Assembly (NCBI GenBank): GCA_946186945.1
Contig: CAMHPC010000005.1
Coordinates: forward strand, 1-45,997
Origin: an uncultured Prevotella sp.
GTDB lineage: Bacteria; Bacteroidota; Bacteroidia; Bacteroidales; Bacteroidaceae
Length of the DNA stretch: 45,997 nucleotides
Direction of reading: 5' to 3'
Numbering within the stretch: position 1 is the stretch's first letter; every line of letters begins with the position of its first letter. The notes beneath the pieces were generated by a model that saw only the letters and a list, made by a program, of their open reading frames with translations, was not told the origin of the DNA and did no database searches. Below, in pieces: positions 34,747-43,579 of the stretch. The translations under genes were made by a program, and so were the position numbers.

Positions 34747-35547
34747 ATGATTATGCATAGCAGAGAAGAACAGATGGCGGCATTCGGCAGGTTGCTCGAT
34801 GTGTTGGAGAGACTGAGAAAGGAATGTCCGTGGGATAAGAAGCAGACCAACGAGAGTCTGCGACCAAACACCATTGAAGAGACCTTTGAACTGGCAGAGG
34901 CCCTTATCCATGACGACCAGGACAATATATGTGAGGAACTGGGCGATGTGCTCATGCACGTATGTTTCTACGCTCTCATGGGTGCAGAGAAGCAGACGTT
35001 TGATTTGGCAGATGTCTGTCAGCGTGAAGCCGACAAACTCATTTTCCGTCATCCACATATCTACGGACAAGTAAAAGCCGACACGGAAGAGGAAGTACTT
35101 GACAACTGGGAGAAGATCAAACTCAAGGAGAAGAAGGGTAAGAAGCGAGTGCTCAGCGGTGTGCCTTCATCCTTGCCTGCCTTAATCAAGGCGTATCGTA
35201 TACAGGACAAAGCCCGGCATGTGGGTTTTGACTGGGCACAGAAGGAACAGGTATGGGACAAGGTGAAGGAGGAACTCGATGAGTTGCGTGCTGAACTGGA
35301 CAAGGGTGATGAGAAACGCTCCGAGCATGAGTTGGGCGATTTCCTCTTCTCGGTTATCAATGCCGCGCGCCTGTACCATCTCAATCCCGACAACGCTCTT
35401 GAACATACCAACCGTAAGTTTATCAGCCGGTTCAATTACATAGAGGACCATTCTATAAAGGAAGGAAAACCGCTCACTGACATGACTCTCGAAGAAATGG
35501 ACCAATTGTGGGATGAGGCTAAACGTAACGAAACTGACACTTTTTAA
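34747..35547 (+). CDS. mazG: Nucleoside triphosphate pyrophosphohydrolase MazG
   Basis: The 266-residue all-alpha NTP pyrophosphohydrolase removes pyrophosphate from nucleoside triphosphates, limiting aberrant nucleotides or moderating alarmone signals. The N-terminal MazG domain begins LLDVLERLRKECPWDKKQT and carries the metal-binding EExxE motifs (NTIEETFELAEAL and EELGDVLMHV). The second, weaker MazG repeat includes VKEELDELRAEL and ELGDFLFSVINAARL. Start codons at 34747 and 34753 are both possible. The lipoprotein gene follows after 10 bases. Confidence 0.93.
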   Translation: MIMHSREEQMAAFGRLLDVLERLRKECPWDKKQTNESLRPNTIEETFELAEALIHDDQDNICEELGDVLMHVCFYALMGAEKQTFDLADVCQREADKLIFRHPHIYGQVKADTEEEVLDNWEKIKLKEKKGKKRVLSGVPSSLPALIKAYRIQDKARHVGFDWAQKEQVWDKVKEELDELRAELDKGDEKRSEHELGDFLFSVINAARLYHLNPDNALEHTNRKFISRFNYIEDHSIKEGKPLTDMTLEEMDQLWDEAKRNETDTF

Positions 35548-35557
35548 CCGTATAGAT

Positions 35558-36109
35558 ATGAGAACAAAACTGTTTGCTATAGCCATTGTTGCATTGGTGG
35601 CACTTGGAGCCTGCAAGAAGAAACAAGATAATGACCGCCCGGTACTCTCGCTTCAGCCTGAGCAGGTGACCAATGACAGTACTGTATATGGCAAGTGTGT
35701 AGATGCTGCCATGCATTCGCTCACCATCGTCAACGACAAGGGCGATACCCTCTTCTATTCACTCATCGGTGCCAACGACGAGCAGGCCGATGTGCAGGGC
35801 GGTATCTTCATAGGTGATAAGATGGCTATCATAGCCACGGATGATGAAGAGGGCAGTGTGGCGCAGAAGGTGATAAACCTCACCACGCTGTTGGGTAAGT
35901 GGACATCCATACACAAAAACTTCGATATCAAAGAGGGTGGGGTGGTAGAATCGCATGTCACTGCCGAGTCGAAACCTTATACTGAATGGAAGATAGTGAA
36001 TGGTCGACTGGTGCTCTCTGCCGACACCTTCGATGTGCTTAATCTCGGTCCCGACTCCCTCTATCTGGAAAACGACACTGTGATTTACGCCTTCAAGAGA
36101 CAGGTATAG
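35558..36109 (+). CDS. Lipocalin-like lipoprotein
   Basis: The 183-residue protein starts at ATG 35558 and has a lipobox ALGAC (Cys19) followed by a basic KKKQ. The C-terminal half (about 100-183) begins LLGKWTSIHKNFDIKEGG and continues in alternating strands, like the lipocalin-like lipoprotein domains common in Bacteroidales. No ligand can be inferred. It lies 10 bases after mazG and 4 bases before rnz, so all three should be one transcript. Confidence 0.75.
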   Translation: MRTKLFAIAIVALVALGACKKKQDNDRPVLSLQPEQVTNDSTVYGKCVDAAMHSLTIVNDKGDTLFYSLIGANDEQADVQGGIFIGDKMAIIATDDEEGSVAQKVINLTTLLGKWTSIHKNFDIKEGGVVESHVTAESKPYTEWKIVNGRLVLSADTFDVLNLGPDSLYLENDTVIYAFKRQV

Positions 36110-36113
36110 GTCT

Positions 36114-37031
36114 ATGGAGCCTTTTGTAGTGCATGTATTGGGCTGTGGCAGTGCCACTCCCACCCCTCGTCATAACGCTTCTGCCCAGGTGGTGGAGGTG
36201 AGGGGCAAGTTGTTTCTCGTAGATTGTGCCGAGGGCACACAGATACAGTTGCGCAGGTCGCGCTTGGCTATGTGCAGCATACATGCAGTTTTTATCTCAC
36301 ACATGCATGGCGATCACTGCTTTGGGCTGATAGGTCTTATCAGTACCTTCGGGCTGCTGGGGCGTCAGAAGGCGTTGCACGTTTACGCTCCTGCCGCCCT
36401 TGAGAAGATATTACAGTTGCAGATAGAGATGTTCTGCTATGGACTGGAGTTTGAGGTAGTGTTTCATGCTGTTGACACCAAGCGTGCTGCGGTAGTCTAC
36501 GAAGACCGTTCGCTCACTGTCACCACCATACCTCTTTGTCACAGGGTGCCGTGTGCCGGTTTCCTCTTCCGGGAGAAGGAGGGGTTGCCTCATATACGGC
36601 GCGACATGATAGATTTCTATCATATTCCAGTGTGTCAGATAAACAATATCAAGGCGGGAGCCGACTGGGTGACCGAGGATGGTACTGTAGTGCCGCATGC
36701 CTCATTGGTCACGCCTGCCGACAAGCCCCGTGCCTATGCCTATTGTTCCGACACCCGCTATATACCCACCCTGCATGAGCAGTTGAGTGGTGTGGACCTG
36801 TTGTACCATGAGAGTACGTACGGTGACGACCAGATGGCCAATGCCGAGAAATACTGTCACAGCACGGCGCGTCAGGCAGCCATGGTGGCGAGAGAAGCAG
36901 GGGTGGGCAGACTGATGCTTGGTCATTACAGTGCACGCTATCCTGATGAGACGGTGTTACTGGCACAAGCGCAGGAGGTCTTTTCCAATACCATACTCTC
37001 AGATGAGGGAATGCACGTCAGTATAGGGTAG
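36114..37031 (+). CDS. rnz: Ribonuclease Z
   Basis: The 305-residue metallo-beta-lactamase-fold endonuclease processes tRNA 3' ends. The zinc motif HMHGDHCFG is near residues 63-71, preceded by VLGCGSATPTPRHN and VDCAEGTQIQLRRS. Later motifs include the Asp in YCSDTRY, HESTYGDD, and HSTARQAAMVAREAGV with LMLGHYSARY, all diagnostic of RNase Z. It starts 4 bases after the lipoprotein stop, and a terminator follows at 37063. The lack of an encoded CCA in the tRNA-Lys here fits the need for this enzyme. Confidence 0.95.
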   Translation: MEPFVVHVLGCGSATPTPRHNASAQVVEVRGKLFLVDCAEGTQIQLRRSRLAMCSIHAVFISHMHGDHCFGLIGLISTFGLLGRQKALHVYAPAALEKILQLQIEMFCYGLEFEVVFHAVDTKRAAVVYEDRSLTVTTIPLCHRVPCAGFLFREKEGLPHIRRDMIDFYHIPVCQINNIKAGADWVTEDGTVVPHASLVTPADKPRAYAYCSDTRYIPTLHEQLSGVDLLYHESTYGDDQMANAEKYCHSTARQAAMVAREAGVGRLMLGHYSARYPDETVLLAQAQEVFSNTILSDEGMHVSIG

Positions 37032-37062
37032 AGTTTGTAGTGCCTATACATGATAAACTATT

Positions 37063-37092
37063 AAGAGGTCGCCCATAGGGACGACCTCTTCT
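37063..37092 (+). terminator. Terminator of the mazG-rnz operon
   Basis: AAGAGGTCG (37063-37071) pairs with CGACCTCTT (37082-37090) around a 10-base loop that can itself pair (CCC with GGG). It sits between rnz and the convergent lipoprotein gene and may serve both. Confidence 0.8.
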
Positions 37093-37123
37093 GGTATAGA
37101 ATTAAGGATAAAAACAAAGGTTG

Positions 37124-37540
37124 TTATAGTTCTAAGCCTTCCAGACCGAGTTCTTTCAATACCTGTTTGCCAAATTCATCATCATCGGCTACGATTTTAC
37201 CATTCTCGGTACCTTTGGCTATTTCTTCGAATTCAGCCATCTGTTTTGTCACTTCGGCATTCTTCTTCTCGAATTCCTGTGCCTCTTCCATCAGTTTGGC
37301 GAGGTCGCTGGGGTCGGTCATACCTTCAGCCTTCTTCTGGAATTCCTTAGCTTCTTCCATCACGGGCTTTGCGGCTGTCAGAACATCCTTGAAAGCTGTC
37401 TTCCACTCGTCTACACTCCACTTGCTGCCTTCGGTCTTAGCCTTCTCAACGAGAGATTTGAGGTCGGCGCCAGAGTTCTTGCAAGATACGAAACCAAGGC
37501 TCATCACCATGATGGCCATTGCAAAAAGTACTTTCTTCAT
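37124..37540 (-). CDS. Small helical lipoprotein
   Basis: The 138-residue protein starts at ATG 37538-37540 (MKKVLFAMAIMVMS), with lipobox GFVSC (Cys20). The mature part is almost all charged helix, rich in Lys and Glu (EEAKEFQKKAEGM, LMEEAQEFEKKNAEVTKQMAEF), and probably forms a helical bundle or coiled coil. A longer frame running to 37633 overlaps uvrA and the promoter. It has its own full promoter (37591-37622), placed at the very end of uvrA. The family is not recognised. Confidence 0.8.
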   Translation of the reverse strand: MKKVLFAMAIMVMSLGFVSCKNSGADLKSLVEKAKTEGSKWSVDEWKTAFKDVLTAAKPVMEEAKEFQKKAEGMTDPSDLAKLMEEAQEFEKKNAEVTKQMAEFEEIAKGTENGKIVADDDEFGKQVLKELGLEGLEL

Positions 37541-37590
37541 CTTTCTTATTTTAATATGGTTAATAATTCCTCTTTTTACAGAGATTGGTG

Positions 37591-37622
37591 CAAATGTAGC
37601 ATTCTTTTCTGAAATGTGCAAA
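37591..37622 (-). promoter_or_regulatory. Promoter of the small helical lipoprotein gene
   Basis: TTTG (37619-37622, minus strand), 20 bases, then TACATTTG (37591-37598), a full consensus. It lies just after the uvrA stop codon. Confidence 0.8.
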
Positions 37623-37625
37623 TTA

Positions 37626-40463
37626 TTAGGCATTTTTCGTTTCCAATTCTCTTTTTATGAAGCCTGGAGTATAGCCCTTGTCGCTCCTGCTCACCTCTTC
37701 AGGCGTGCCGGTGCTCAGTATGGTGCCGCCGCCACGTCCCCCCTCGGGTCCCATGTCTATTATGTGGTCTGCCATCTTTATCACATCCAGGTTGTGTTCT
37801 ATTACTATTACCGTATTGCCGCGGTCTACCAGTTTTCCAAGCACGGTCATCAGCATGCGTATGTCTTCGAAATGCAGTCCGGTGGTTGGTTCATCAAGTA
37901 TGTATAGCGTTCGTCCGGTATCGCGCTTTGCCAGTTCGGTGGCGAGTTTCACACGTTGGCATTCGCCGCCGCTCAGACTGGTTGATGGTTGTCCTATCTT
38001 GATATAGCCCAGTCCCACCTCTTGCAGTGTCTTTATCTTGTGTTGTATATGCGGCACAGCCTCGAAAAATTCCACTGCCTGGTTGATGGTCATGTCCAGC
38101 ACATCGGCTATCGATTTTCCTTTGTATCTCACCTCCAGTGTCTCGCGGTTATAGCGTTTGCCATGGCAGTGTTCGCAGGGCACCATCACGTCGGGCAGGA
38201 AATTCATTTCTATGGTCTTGTAGCCGTTGCCGCCACACGTCTCACAGCGTCCGCCTTTCACGTTGAACGAGAATCTGCCGGGTTTGTATCCACGCATCTT
38301 TGCTTCGGGCAGAGCCACGAAGAGTGCCCTGATATCGCTGAACACTCCTGTATATGTGGCTGGATTGGAGCGTGGTGTCCTGCCTATCGGACTTTGGTCT
38401 ACGTTCACCACCTTGTCCACATATTCTATGCCATCAATGCTGTCGTATGCCAGAGGCTGTCGCAGCGAGCGGTAGAAGTGTTGGCTGAGTATGGGTTGTA
38501 GGGTCTCGTTCACCAGTGTTGATTTGCCGCTGCCGCTCACCCCTGTCACCACGGTGAGGGTGCCCAGAGGGAAGTGTGCGTCTATGTGTTTCAGGTTGTT
38601 GCCATTGGCACCGTGTATCACTATCTCGTGTCCGTTGCCAGGTCGTCTCTTCTCTGGCATGGGCATTTTTTCTGTGCCTCTCAGGTATCGTGCTGTCAGG
38701 GTGTCATATTTCAGCATGTCGTGGGGTGAACCTTGAAATACTACCTCGCCCCCGTGTCTGCCGGCTTTCGGACCTATGTCTACTATATAGTCGGCAGCCA
38801 GCATCATATCCTTGTCGTGTTCAACCACTACCACGGTGTTGCCCAGGTCGCGCAGTGATTTCAGACTTTGTATCAGTCTGTCGTTATCGCGTTGGTGCAG
38901 TCCGATACTCGGTTCGTCGAGCACATAGAGCACGTTGACGAGTTGCGAGCCGACCTGTGTGGCCAGTCGTATGCGTTGGCTCTCACCACCCGAGAGAGAG
39001 GCTGATGGGCGGTTGAGGGCAAGGTAGTCGAGACCCACGTCGAGCAGGAAGTGCAGACGAGTGCGTATCTCCTTCACTATCTCTGCCGCTATGGCTCGCT
39101 CCTTGGGTTCCAGCATATCGTCCACATGTCCCAGCCATTCCCACAGTTCAGAGATATCCATGTCGCAGAGGTCGGCTATGTTCTTGTCGCCCAGTCGGTA
39201 AGAGAGTGACTCTCGGTTCAGGCGCTGTCCCTTGCATTCAGGGCAGGTGCATGTGTGGAGGAACTGGTCTGCCCATTTCTGACTGGCATTATCATCGCTC
39301 TTCTCCATCGCCTGACTTAGGTATTTCACCACACCCTCATACGTTACGAAATAGTCGGAACTGGTGTGTATCAGTTCCTTGTCTATCCTAACAGGTTCCA
39401 GACTGCCGTAGAGCACGGCAGAGAGTGCCTCTTCTGAAAGTTCCTCGATGGGTGTCTTCGCATCGTAGCCGAAACGCTGCAGCAGGAAGTCTATCTTCCA
39501 GAAAATGCTTTGGTTCTTCCATTTGCCAAGTGGTGTTATGCCACCTTCGCGTATGGATAGGTGTCTGTCGGGTATCACCTTGTCCATGTCTATCTCGTGC
39601 ACCCTGCCCAAGCCCTTGCATCGCTGGCATGCCCCTTCGGGCGAGTTGAACGAGAATTTGTTGGGTGCAGGGTCGTCGTATGCTATGCCTGTGGTGGGGC
39701 ACATCAGTCGTCGTGAGTAATTTTTTGCAGCACCAGTTTCTTTGTCGAGTATCACCAGTGTGCCTTCGCCCTGTTGCATGGCTGTGTGCACGCTCTTGCG
39801 CAGTCGTTCCTCGTCTTTTAGTTGCACCTTCAGTTTGTCTATCACCACCTCTATGTTGTGGTTGCGATAGCGGTCCAGTTTCATTCCTGGCTTTATTTCC
39901 ACTATCTCACCGTCCACCCGCATATACAGGTAGCCTTTTCTCCGCATAGTTTCGAAGAGTTCGCGGTAGTGTCCCTTGCGTTGTTTCACCAGTGGTGCAA
40001 GAATGTATATGGCATGTTCGATGTAGTCGCCCAGTATCATCTCCTGCACGCGCTCCTCGGTATATTTCACCATTTTCTCACCTGTGGCATAACTGTATGC
40101 GGTGGCGGCTCGTGCATAGAGCAGGCGCAGGTAGTCGTACACCTCGGTAGTGGTGCCCACGGTAGAGCGAGGGTTCTTGTTGGTGGTCTTTTGTTCTATA
40201 CTGATAACTGGACTGAGACCTGTAATCTGGTCTACATCAGGCCTTTCCAGTCCGCCGAGGAAATTTCGGGCATACGAGGAGAATGTTTCTATGTATCTGC
40301 GTTGTCCCTCTGCGAATATGGTATCGAAAGCCAACGACGACTTGCCCGACCCCGACAGACCAGTGATGACAGTCATACTGTTGCGTGGTATGTCTACATC
40401 GATGTTTTTCAGATTGTGCACACGCGCACCTTGCACGCTTATCTTCTCATCTTCTCTTGTCAT
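37626..40463 (-). CDS. uvrA: Excinuclease ABC subunit A
   Basis: The 945-residue damage-recognition ATPase of nucleotide excision repair works with UvrB. Two ABC modules are present. The first has Walker [10 protein letters not shown] (about 35-43) and signature [12 protein letters not shown]; the second has [17 protein letters not shown] and [12 protein letters not shown]. The C-terminal zinc module (CETCGG ... CEHCHG) and the [14 protein letters not shown] segment are intact. The first-module zinc finger, normally CxxC...CxxC, shows only one Cys in its first half (CPTTG before CQRCKG), so that site may be lost. It starts 5 bases after the CHU_C-domain gene. Confidence 0.96.
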   Translation of the reverse strand: MTREDEKISVQGARVHNLKNIDVDIPRNSMTVITGLSGSGKSSLAFDTIFAEGQRRYIETFSSYARNFLGGLERPDVDQITGLSPVISIEQKTTNKNPRSTVGTTTEVYDYLRLLYARAATAYSYATGEKMVKYTEERVQEMILGDYIEHAIYILAPLVKQRKGHYRELFETMRRKGYLYMRVDGEIVEIKPGMKLDRYRNHNIEVVIDKLKVQLKDEERLRKSVHTAMQQGEGTLVILDKETGAAKNYSRRLMCPTTGIAYDDPAPNKFSFNSPEGACQRCKGLGRVHEIDMDKVIPDRHLSIREGGITPLGKWKNQSIFWKIDFLLQRFGYDAKTPIEELSEEALSAVLYGSLEPVRIDKELIHTSSDYFVTYEGVVKYLSQAMEKSDDNASQKWADQFLHTCTCPECKGQRLNRESLSYRLGDKNIADLCDMDISELWEWLGHVDDMLEPKERAIAAEIVKEIRTRLHFLLDVGLDYLALNRPSASLSGGESQRIRLATQVGSQLVNVLYVLDEPSIGLHQRDNDRLIQSLKSLRDLGNTVVVVEHDKDMMLAADYIVDIGPKAGRHGGEVVFQGSPHDMLKYDTLTARYLRGTEKMPMPEKRRPGNGHEIVIHGANGNNLKHIDAHFPLGTLTVVTGVSGSGKSTLVNETLQPILSQHFYRSLRQPLAYDSIDGIEYVDKVVNVDQSPIGRTPRSNPATYTGVFSDIRALFVALPEAKMRGYKPGRFSFNVKGGRCETCGGNGYKTIEMNFLPDVMVPCEHCHGKRYNRETLEVRYKGKSIADVLDMTINQAVEFFEAVPHIQHKIKTLQEVGLGYIKIGQPSTSLSGGECQRVKLATELAKRDTGRTLYILDEPTTGLHFEDIRMLMTVLGKLVDRGNTVIVIEHNLDVIKMADHIIDMGPEGGRGGGTILSTGTPEEVSRSDKGYTPGFIKRELETKNA

Positions 40464-40468
40464 TCCGT

Positions 40469-41191
40469 TTATTCGCCGGTGTTTGTGGTCTCCGTTTCTT
40501 CGCTGGTAAATCCGGTGATTAGGTTTACGTCGCGTTTGATTCTGTAGCGTCTGCCGTCAGCCCCCTTGGCCTCTACCAGCACGTAGTACACACCTTGTTT
40601 CACAGGTGTGCCTTTGTATTTCCCGTCCCAGCCTTTTGAGGGGTCGGTCCATTCAAAGAGTTTCTGTCCCCAGCGGTTGAAGATGTAGGCATGAAATTCC
40701 ACCAGACTGCTGTATGTCTTGGCTTTATATTCTTCGTTTCTGTCATCACCGTTGGGTGAGAAGGCATTTGGCATCTCCAGTTTGCTCTCGCTTATTGTCA
40801 CTCTGAGCGGATAGGTGCCGTCCCAGTATTCATCGCGAAACTCTATCACTTCATCACCGCGTGTGAAGGTGGCATAGAGCACTATGTTGTGTGAACCGGC
40901 TGTGGTGAAAGTGTATTCCGTATCTTCTTCGTATCGCACCAGATAGGGCTTTGTCTCGTTCTCGTGTACGAAGCGCCATTCGTAGGAGGCCGACCACCCT
41001 TCGGCATTAGTAGGGTTTGCCACGAACCGGCCTTTCAGTGGAGCGTTGCCGCTGTAGTTGGCATTCTCCTCCTCGCCGCCGTCTTCGGTGGTGTAATAGG
41101 CTGTAGGGCTTATGTTGGGCATCTCGTCGTCGGCTGCCGAGGGTATTGTGATAGTGGCTGCCAGCAATATGGTCAGTATTATTTTCTTCAT
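40469..41191 (-). CDS. Exported protein with gliding-motility-type (CHU_C) C-terminal domain
   Basis: The 240-residue protein has a signal peptide ending in PSAA (about 20), a PKD/Ig-like beta domain (about 45-130: [39 protein letters not shown]), and a C-terminal CHU_C/TIGR04131-like domain. That domain is recognised by [28 protein letters not shown] and [20 protein letters not shown]. In Bacteroidota this domain is a type B signal for type IX secretion. Here it makes up nearly half of a small protein, followed by a Thr/Glu tail. It is the likely first gene of a transcript continuing into uvrA, an unrelated function. The upstream element TACCTTCG (41243-41250, minus) is a weak -7 candidate. 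Confidence 0.8.
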   Translation of the reverse strand: MKKIILTILLAATITIPSAADDEMPNISPTAYYTTEDGGEEENANYSGNAPLKGRFVANPTNAEGWSASYEWRFVHENETKPYLVRYEEDTEYTFTTAGSHNIVLYATFTRGDEVIEFRDEYWDGTYPLRVTISESKLEMPNAFSPNGDDRNEEYKAKTYSSLVEFHAYIFNRWGQKLFEWTDPSKGWDGKYKGTPVKQGVYYVLVEAKGADGRRYRIKRDVNLITGFTSEETETTNTGE

Positions 41192-41265
41192 TGTCTTAGT
41201 GCTTTGTTCTTAATAAAACGCGCGCAATCCGATTTTCGTCTGCGAAGGTAGTGATATTTTCGCAT

Positions 41266-41394
41266 AAGAAAAAAACTTCGTCTTTTTTTTTGTTCTTCTC
41301 TCGCCTTGCGTCTTTGCTTCGCGAAGACAGGCTGCGGCTCGGAAGAACAAAAGAAAAAAACTTCGTCTTTTTTTTTGTTCTTCTCTCGCCTTGC
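41266..41394. repeat. Two identical 44-bp direct repeats upstream of the LysM gene
   Basis: Positions 41266-41309 and 41351-41394 are identical. Each has seven A, CTTCGTC, nine T, then GTTCTTCTCTCGCCTTGC. Between them lies GAAGAACAAAA (41342-41352), the reverse complement of TTTTGTTCTTC found inside each repeat, so alternative hairpins are possible. The right copy supplies the -33 element of the downstream promoter. Confidence 0.95.
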
Positions 41395-41404
41395 ACTATC
41401 TTTG
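41374..41404 (+). promoter_or_regulatory. Promoter of the LysM-PorT-POT operon
   Basis: TTTG (41374-41377, inside the right 44-bp repeat), 19 bases, then TATCTTTG (41397-41404). The ATG follows 23 bases later. Confidence 0.8.
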
Positions 41405-41427
41405 CAAAAAATAATCTTTCACAGCAC

Positions 41428-42801
41428 ATGATACGGTACGCTAGATACATCATTGCAGCATGCATGCTTTCGCTCGTCACACTGTTGACGGCACAGACAG
41501 TAAAAATACAGACACAGCACAAGGTGAAGAAAAGTGAGACACGCTATGGCATAGCCAAGCAGTATGGCATCACTATAGATCAACTGGAGGCTGCCAACCC
41601 GGAGATGCGCATGCCGGGTTACGAACTGAAGAAGGGTGATTATATCAATATACCCGCTGCGCCGAATGCTCCGGCAGAGTCGAACGCAGCGGCTACCACT
41701 GCTGCCCAGTCTCAGCCAGTCACCACACCCATCACCACCAACCAGGGCAAGAAGGTGAAGGGTGGTGTGATGTTGCCTTTACACGACAAGGATGGTGACG
41801 GCAGGCGCATGGTGGAGTACTATCGTGGACTGCTCCTCGCCTGCGATCGTGTTTCAAAAGATGGTATCACCGTTGATATGCATGCATGGAATGTGGAGAA
41901 GGGTGCTGACGTGAGCAAGACCTTGCAAGAGCCTGAGGCTGCTAAATGCGATATCATAATAGGTCCTCTGTACAGCGATCAGGTGGATGCCATAGCCGAT
42001 TTCTGTCATGCTCACGGCATACGACAGGTCATACCGTTCTCTATCGGTGGTCAACCCACCCAGCGTCACGACTGTGTGTGGCAGGTGTATCAGTCGAATG
42101 CCGAGATAGATGCAGTGGCTGCCAACCGCTTCCTTGAGCGCTTTGCCACCTACCACCCCGTAATAGTAGACTGTGGCGACCCTGCTTCTACCAAGGCACC
42201 TTTCACTGCGGCTCTGCGCAGCGAATTGAACAAAAAGGGTGTGCGCTATTCGCTCACATCGCTGAATACCTCCGACAATGACTTTGCCAAGGCTTTCGAC
42301 CTCTCACGGCCGAATATCGTGGTGCTCAATACCGAGCATTCTCCTAAACTCAATGACACCTTTGCCAAACTCAACATCCTCTCTGCAGCCAATAAGAATC
42401 TCAATATCTCTGTGTTGGGCTATACGGAGTGGCTCATGTACACCAAGGCGTATCAAGACCTTTTCTTCCGTTATGATACTTACATACCTACCTACTTTTT
42501 CTATAACGAGACCTCGCGCGATACCAAGTGGGTGGAGAACAACTACAGACAGAAATTCAATCTGGAGATGGATGCCAACGGACTGCCACGCTATGCCCTC
42601 TCGGGTTTCGACCACGGATGTTTCTTCATAGGCGGTGTGGCACAGTTTGGTGCCCGCTTCACTGGCGGCCGTGGACAGATGGCTTACAAGTCGGTGCAGA
42701 CCCCCATGCACTTCAACAGACAGGGTAAGGGCATGCGCAACACCAACTTCATGTTCATCCATTATCTGCCCAGTCGTACCATCGAGTCAATTAGTTACTG
42801 A
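41428..42801 (+). CDS. LysM protein with periplasmic-binding-protein-like domain
   Basis: The 457-residue protein starts at ATG 41428 (MIRYARYIIAACM). The open frame upstream runs through the 44-bp repeats and promoter and is not coding. After the signal peptide (to about TAQ, 23) a LysM domain occupies about 30-76 (HKVKKSETRYGIAKQYGIT, ANPEMRMPGY, LKKGDYINIP), which should bind peptidoglycan. An Ala/Thr-rich linker (77-105) leads to a type 1 periplasmic-binding fold (about 110-450, VMLPLHDKDGDGRRMVEYYRGLLLACD, IIIGPLYSDQVDAIADF). No transporter permease is adjacent, so it may act as a cell-wall-bound sensor or scaffold. It overlaps the PorT-family gene by one base. Confidence 0.88.
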   Translation: MIRYARYIIAACMLSLVTLLTAQTVKIQTQHKVKKSETRYGIAKQYGITIDQLEAANPEMRMPGYELKKGDYINIPAAPNAPAESNAAATTAAQSQPVTTPITTNQGKKVKGGVMLPLHDKDGDGRRMVEYYRGLLLACDRVSKDGITVDMHAWNVEKGADVSKTLQEPEAAKCDIIIGPLYSDQVDAIADFCHAHGIRQVIPFSIGGQPTQRHDCVWQVYQSNAEIDAVAANRFLERFATYHPVIVDCGDPASTKAPFTAALRSELNKKGVRYSLTSLNTSDNDFAKAFDLSRPNIVVLNTEHSPKLNDTFAKLNILSAANKNLNISVLGYTEWLMYTKAYQDLFFRYDTYIPTYFFYNETSRDTKWVENNYRQKFNLEMDANGLPRYALSGFDHGCFFIGGVAQFGARFTGGRGQMAYKSVQTPMHFNRQGKGMRNTNFMFIHYLPSRTIESISY

Positions 42802-43574
42802 TGAAACACCACGTCTACAGTCGTTTCCGCCCCCTGCTGCGTTCGTTTGCTGTTCTTGCGGTGTTCACGTTCTCACTCGCCTCGCAAGCGCAGGTGGGCG
42901 AACACCGCAGCGATTTCTCCTTGGGCTTCAATGGTGGCATTGCATTCAACAAAATAGGTTTTCAGCCTACAGTGTCGCAGGTCATGCACAAGGGCTTCTC
43001 CGGTGGTCTCTCCATGCGCTATGTCTGCGAGAAATACTTCAAGACCATCTGTTCGGTTATGGCAGAGGTGAACTATACGCAGTTGGGCTGGGATGAAGAC
43101 ATACTCACCCCTCAGGAGCAACCGGTCATCAATGTCGTCACTGGAGAGGCAGAACGGTATAAACGCACCATCAGTTATGTACAGGTGCCGCTAATGGCAC
43201 ACCTGGCATGGGGCAAGGAAGAGAGTGGGGTGCAGTTCTTTGTTCAGGCGGGTCCGCAGTTCGGTATCTATCTCTCGGAGAGTACTGCTACAAATTTTGA
43301 GTATGACACACGCAATATCAACGACCGTTCCAACAAAGTGAGTGAACAGTATCTCATGCCGGTAGAGAAGAAGTTTGATTATGGCATAGCAGGCGGCCTG
43401 GGCGTGGAATACTCCGTACGCAGAGTGGGGCACTTCCTACTTGAGGGTCGTTACTACTACGGACTGGGCAATATATACGACAATACCAAGAGAGATTATT
43501 TCGGTAAGTCGAACCATCAGACTATATTTGTGAAACTAACCTACCTTTTCGATATAACAAAAACCAAAAATTAA
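42801..43574 (+). CDS. PorT-family outer membrane beta-barrel protein
   Basis: The 257-residue protein has a signal peptide ending SQAQ (about 31) and an eight-strand-barrel-type pattern of alternating aromatic residues (FSLGFNGGIAFNKIGF, YVQVPLMAHLAWG, FFVQAGPQFGIYL, YGIAGGLGVEYSV, and a final Phe/Tyr-rich strand LTYLFDI). This matches the PorT/OmpW-like family; PorT itself is a type IX secretion factor in Porphyromonas, but many paralogues have unknown roles, so no symbol is given. Its ATG shares one base with the LysM gene stop, and the POT gene follows after 5 bases. Confidence 0.85.
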   Translation: MKHHVYSRFRPLLRSFAVLAVFTFSLASQAQVGEHRSDFSLGFNGGIAFNKIGFQPTVSQVMHKGFSGGLSMRYVCEKYFKTICSVMAEVNYTQLGWDEDILTPQEQPVINVVTGEAERYKRTISYVQVPLMAHLAWGKEESGVQFFVQAGPQFGIYLSESTATNFEYDTRNINDRSNKVSEQYLMPVEKKFDYGIAGGLGVEYSVRRVGHFLLEGRYYYGLGNIYDNTKRDYFGKSNHQTIFVKLTYLFDITKTKN

Positions 43575-43579
43575 ATACT

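Noticed and set aside
41251..41427. N-terminal extension of the LysM protein
   Set aside because: The frame is open, but it runs through the 44-bp repeats and the promoter; the signal peptide begins at 41428.
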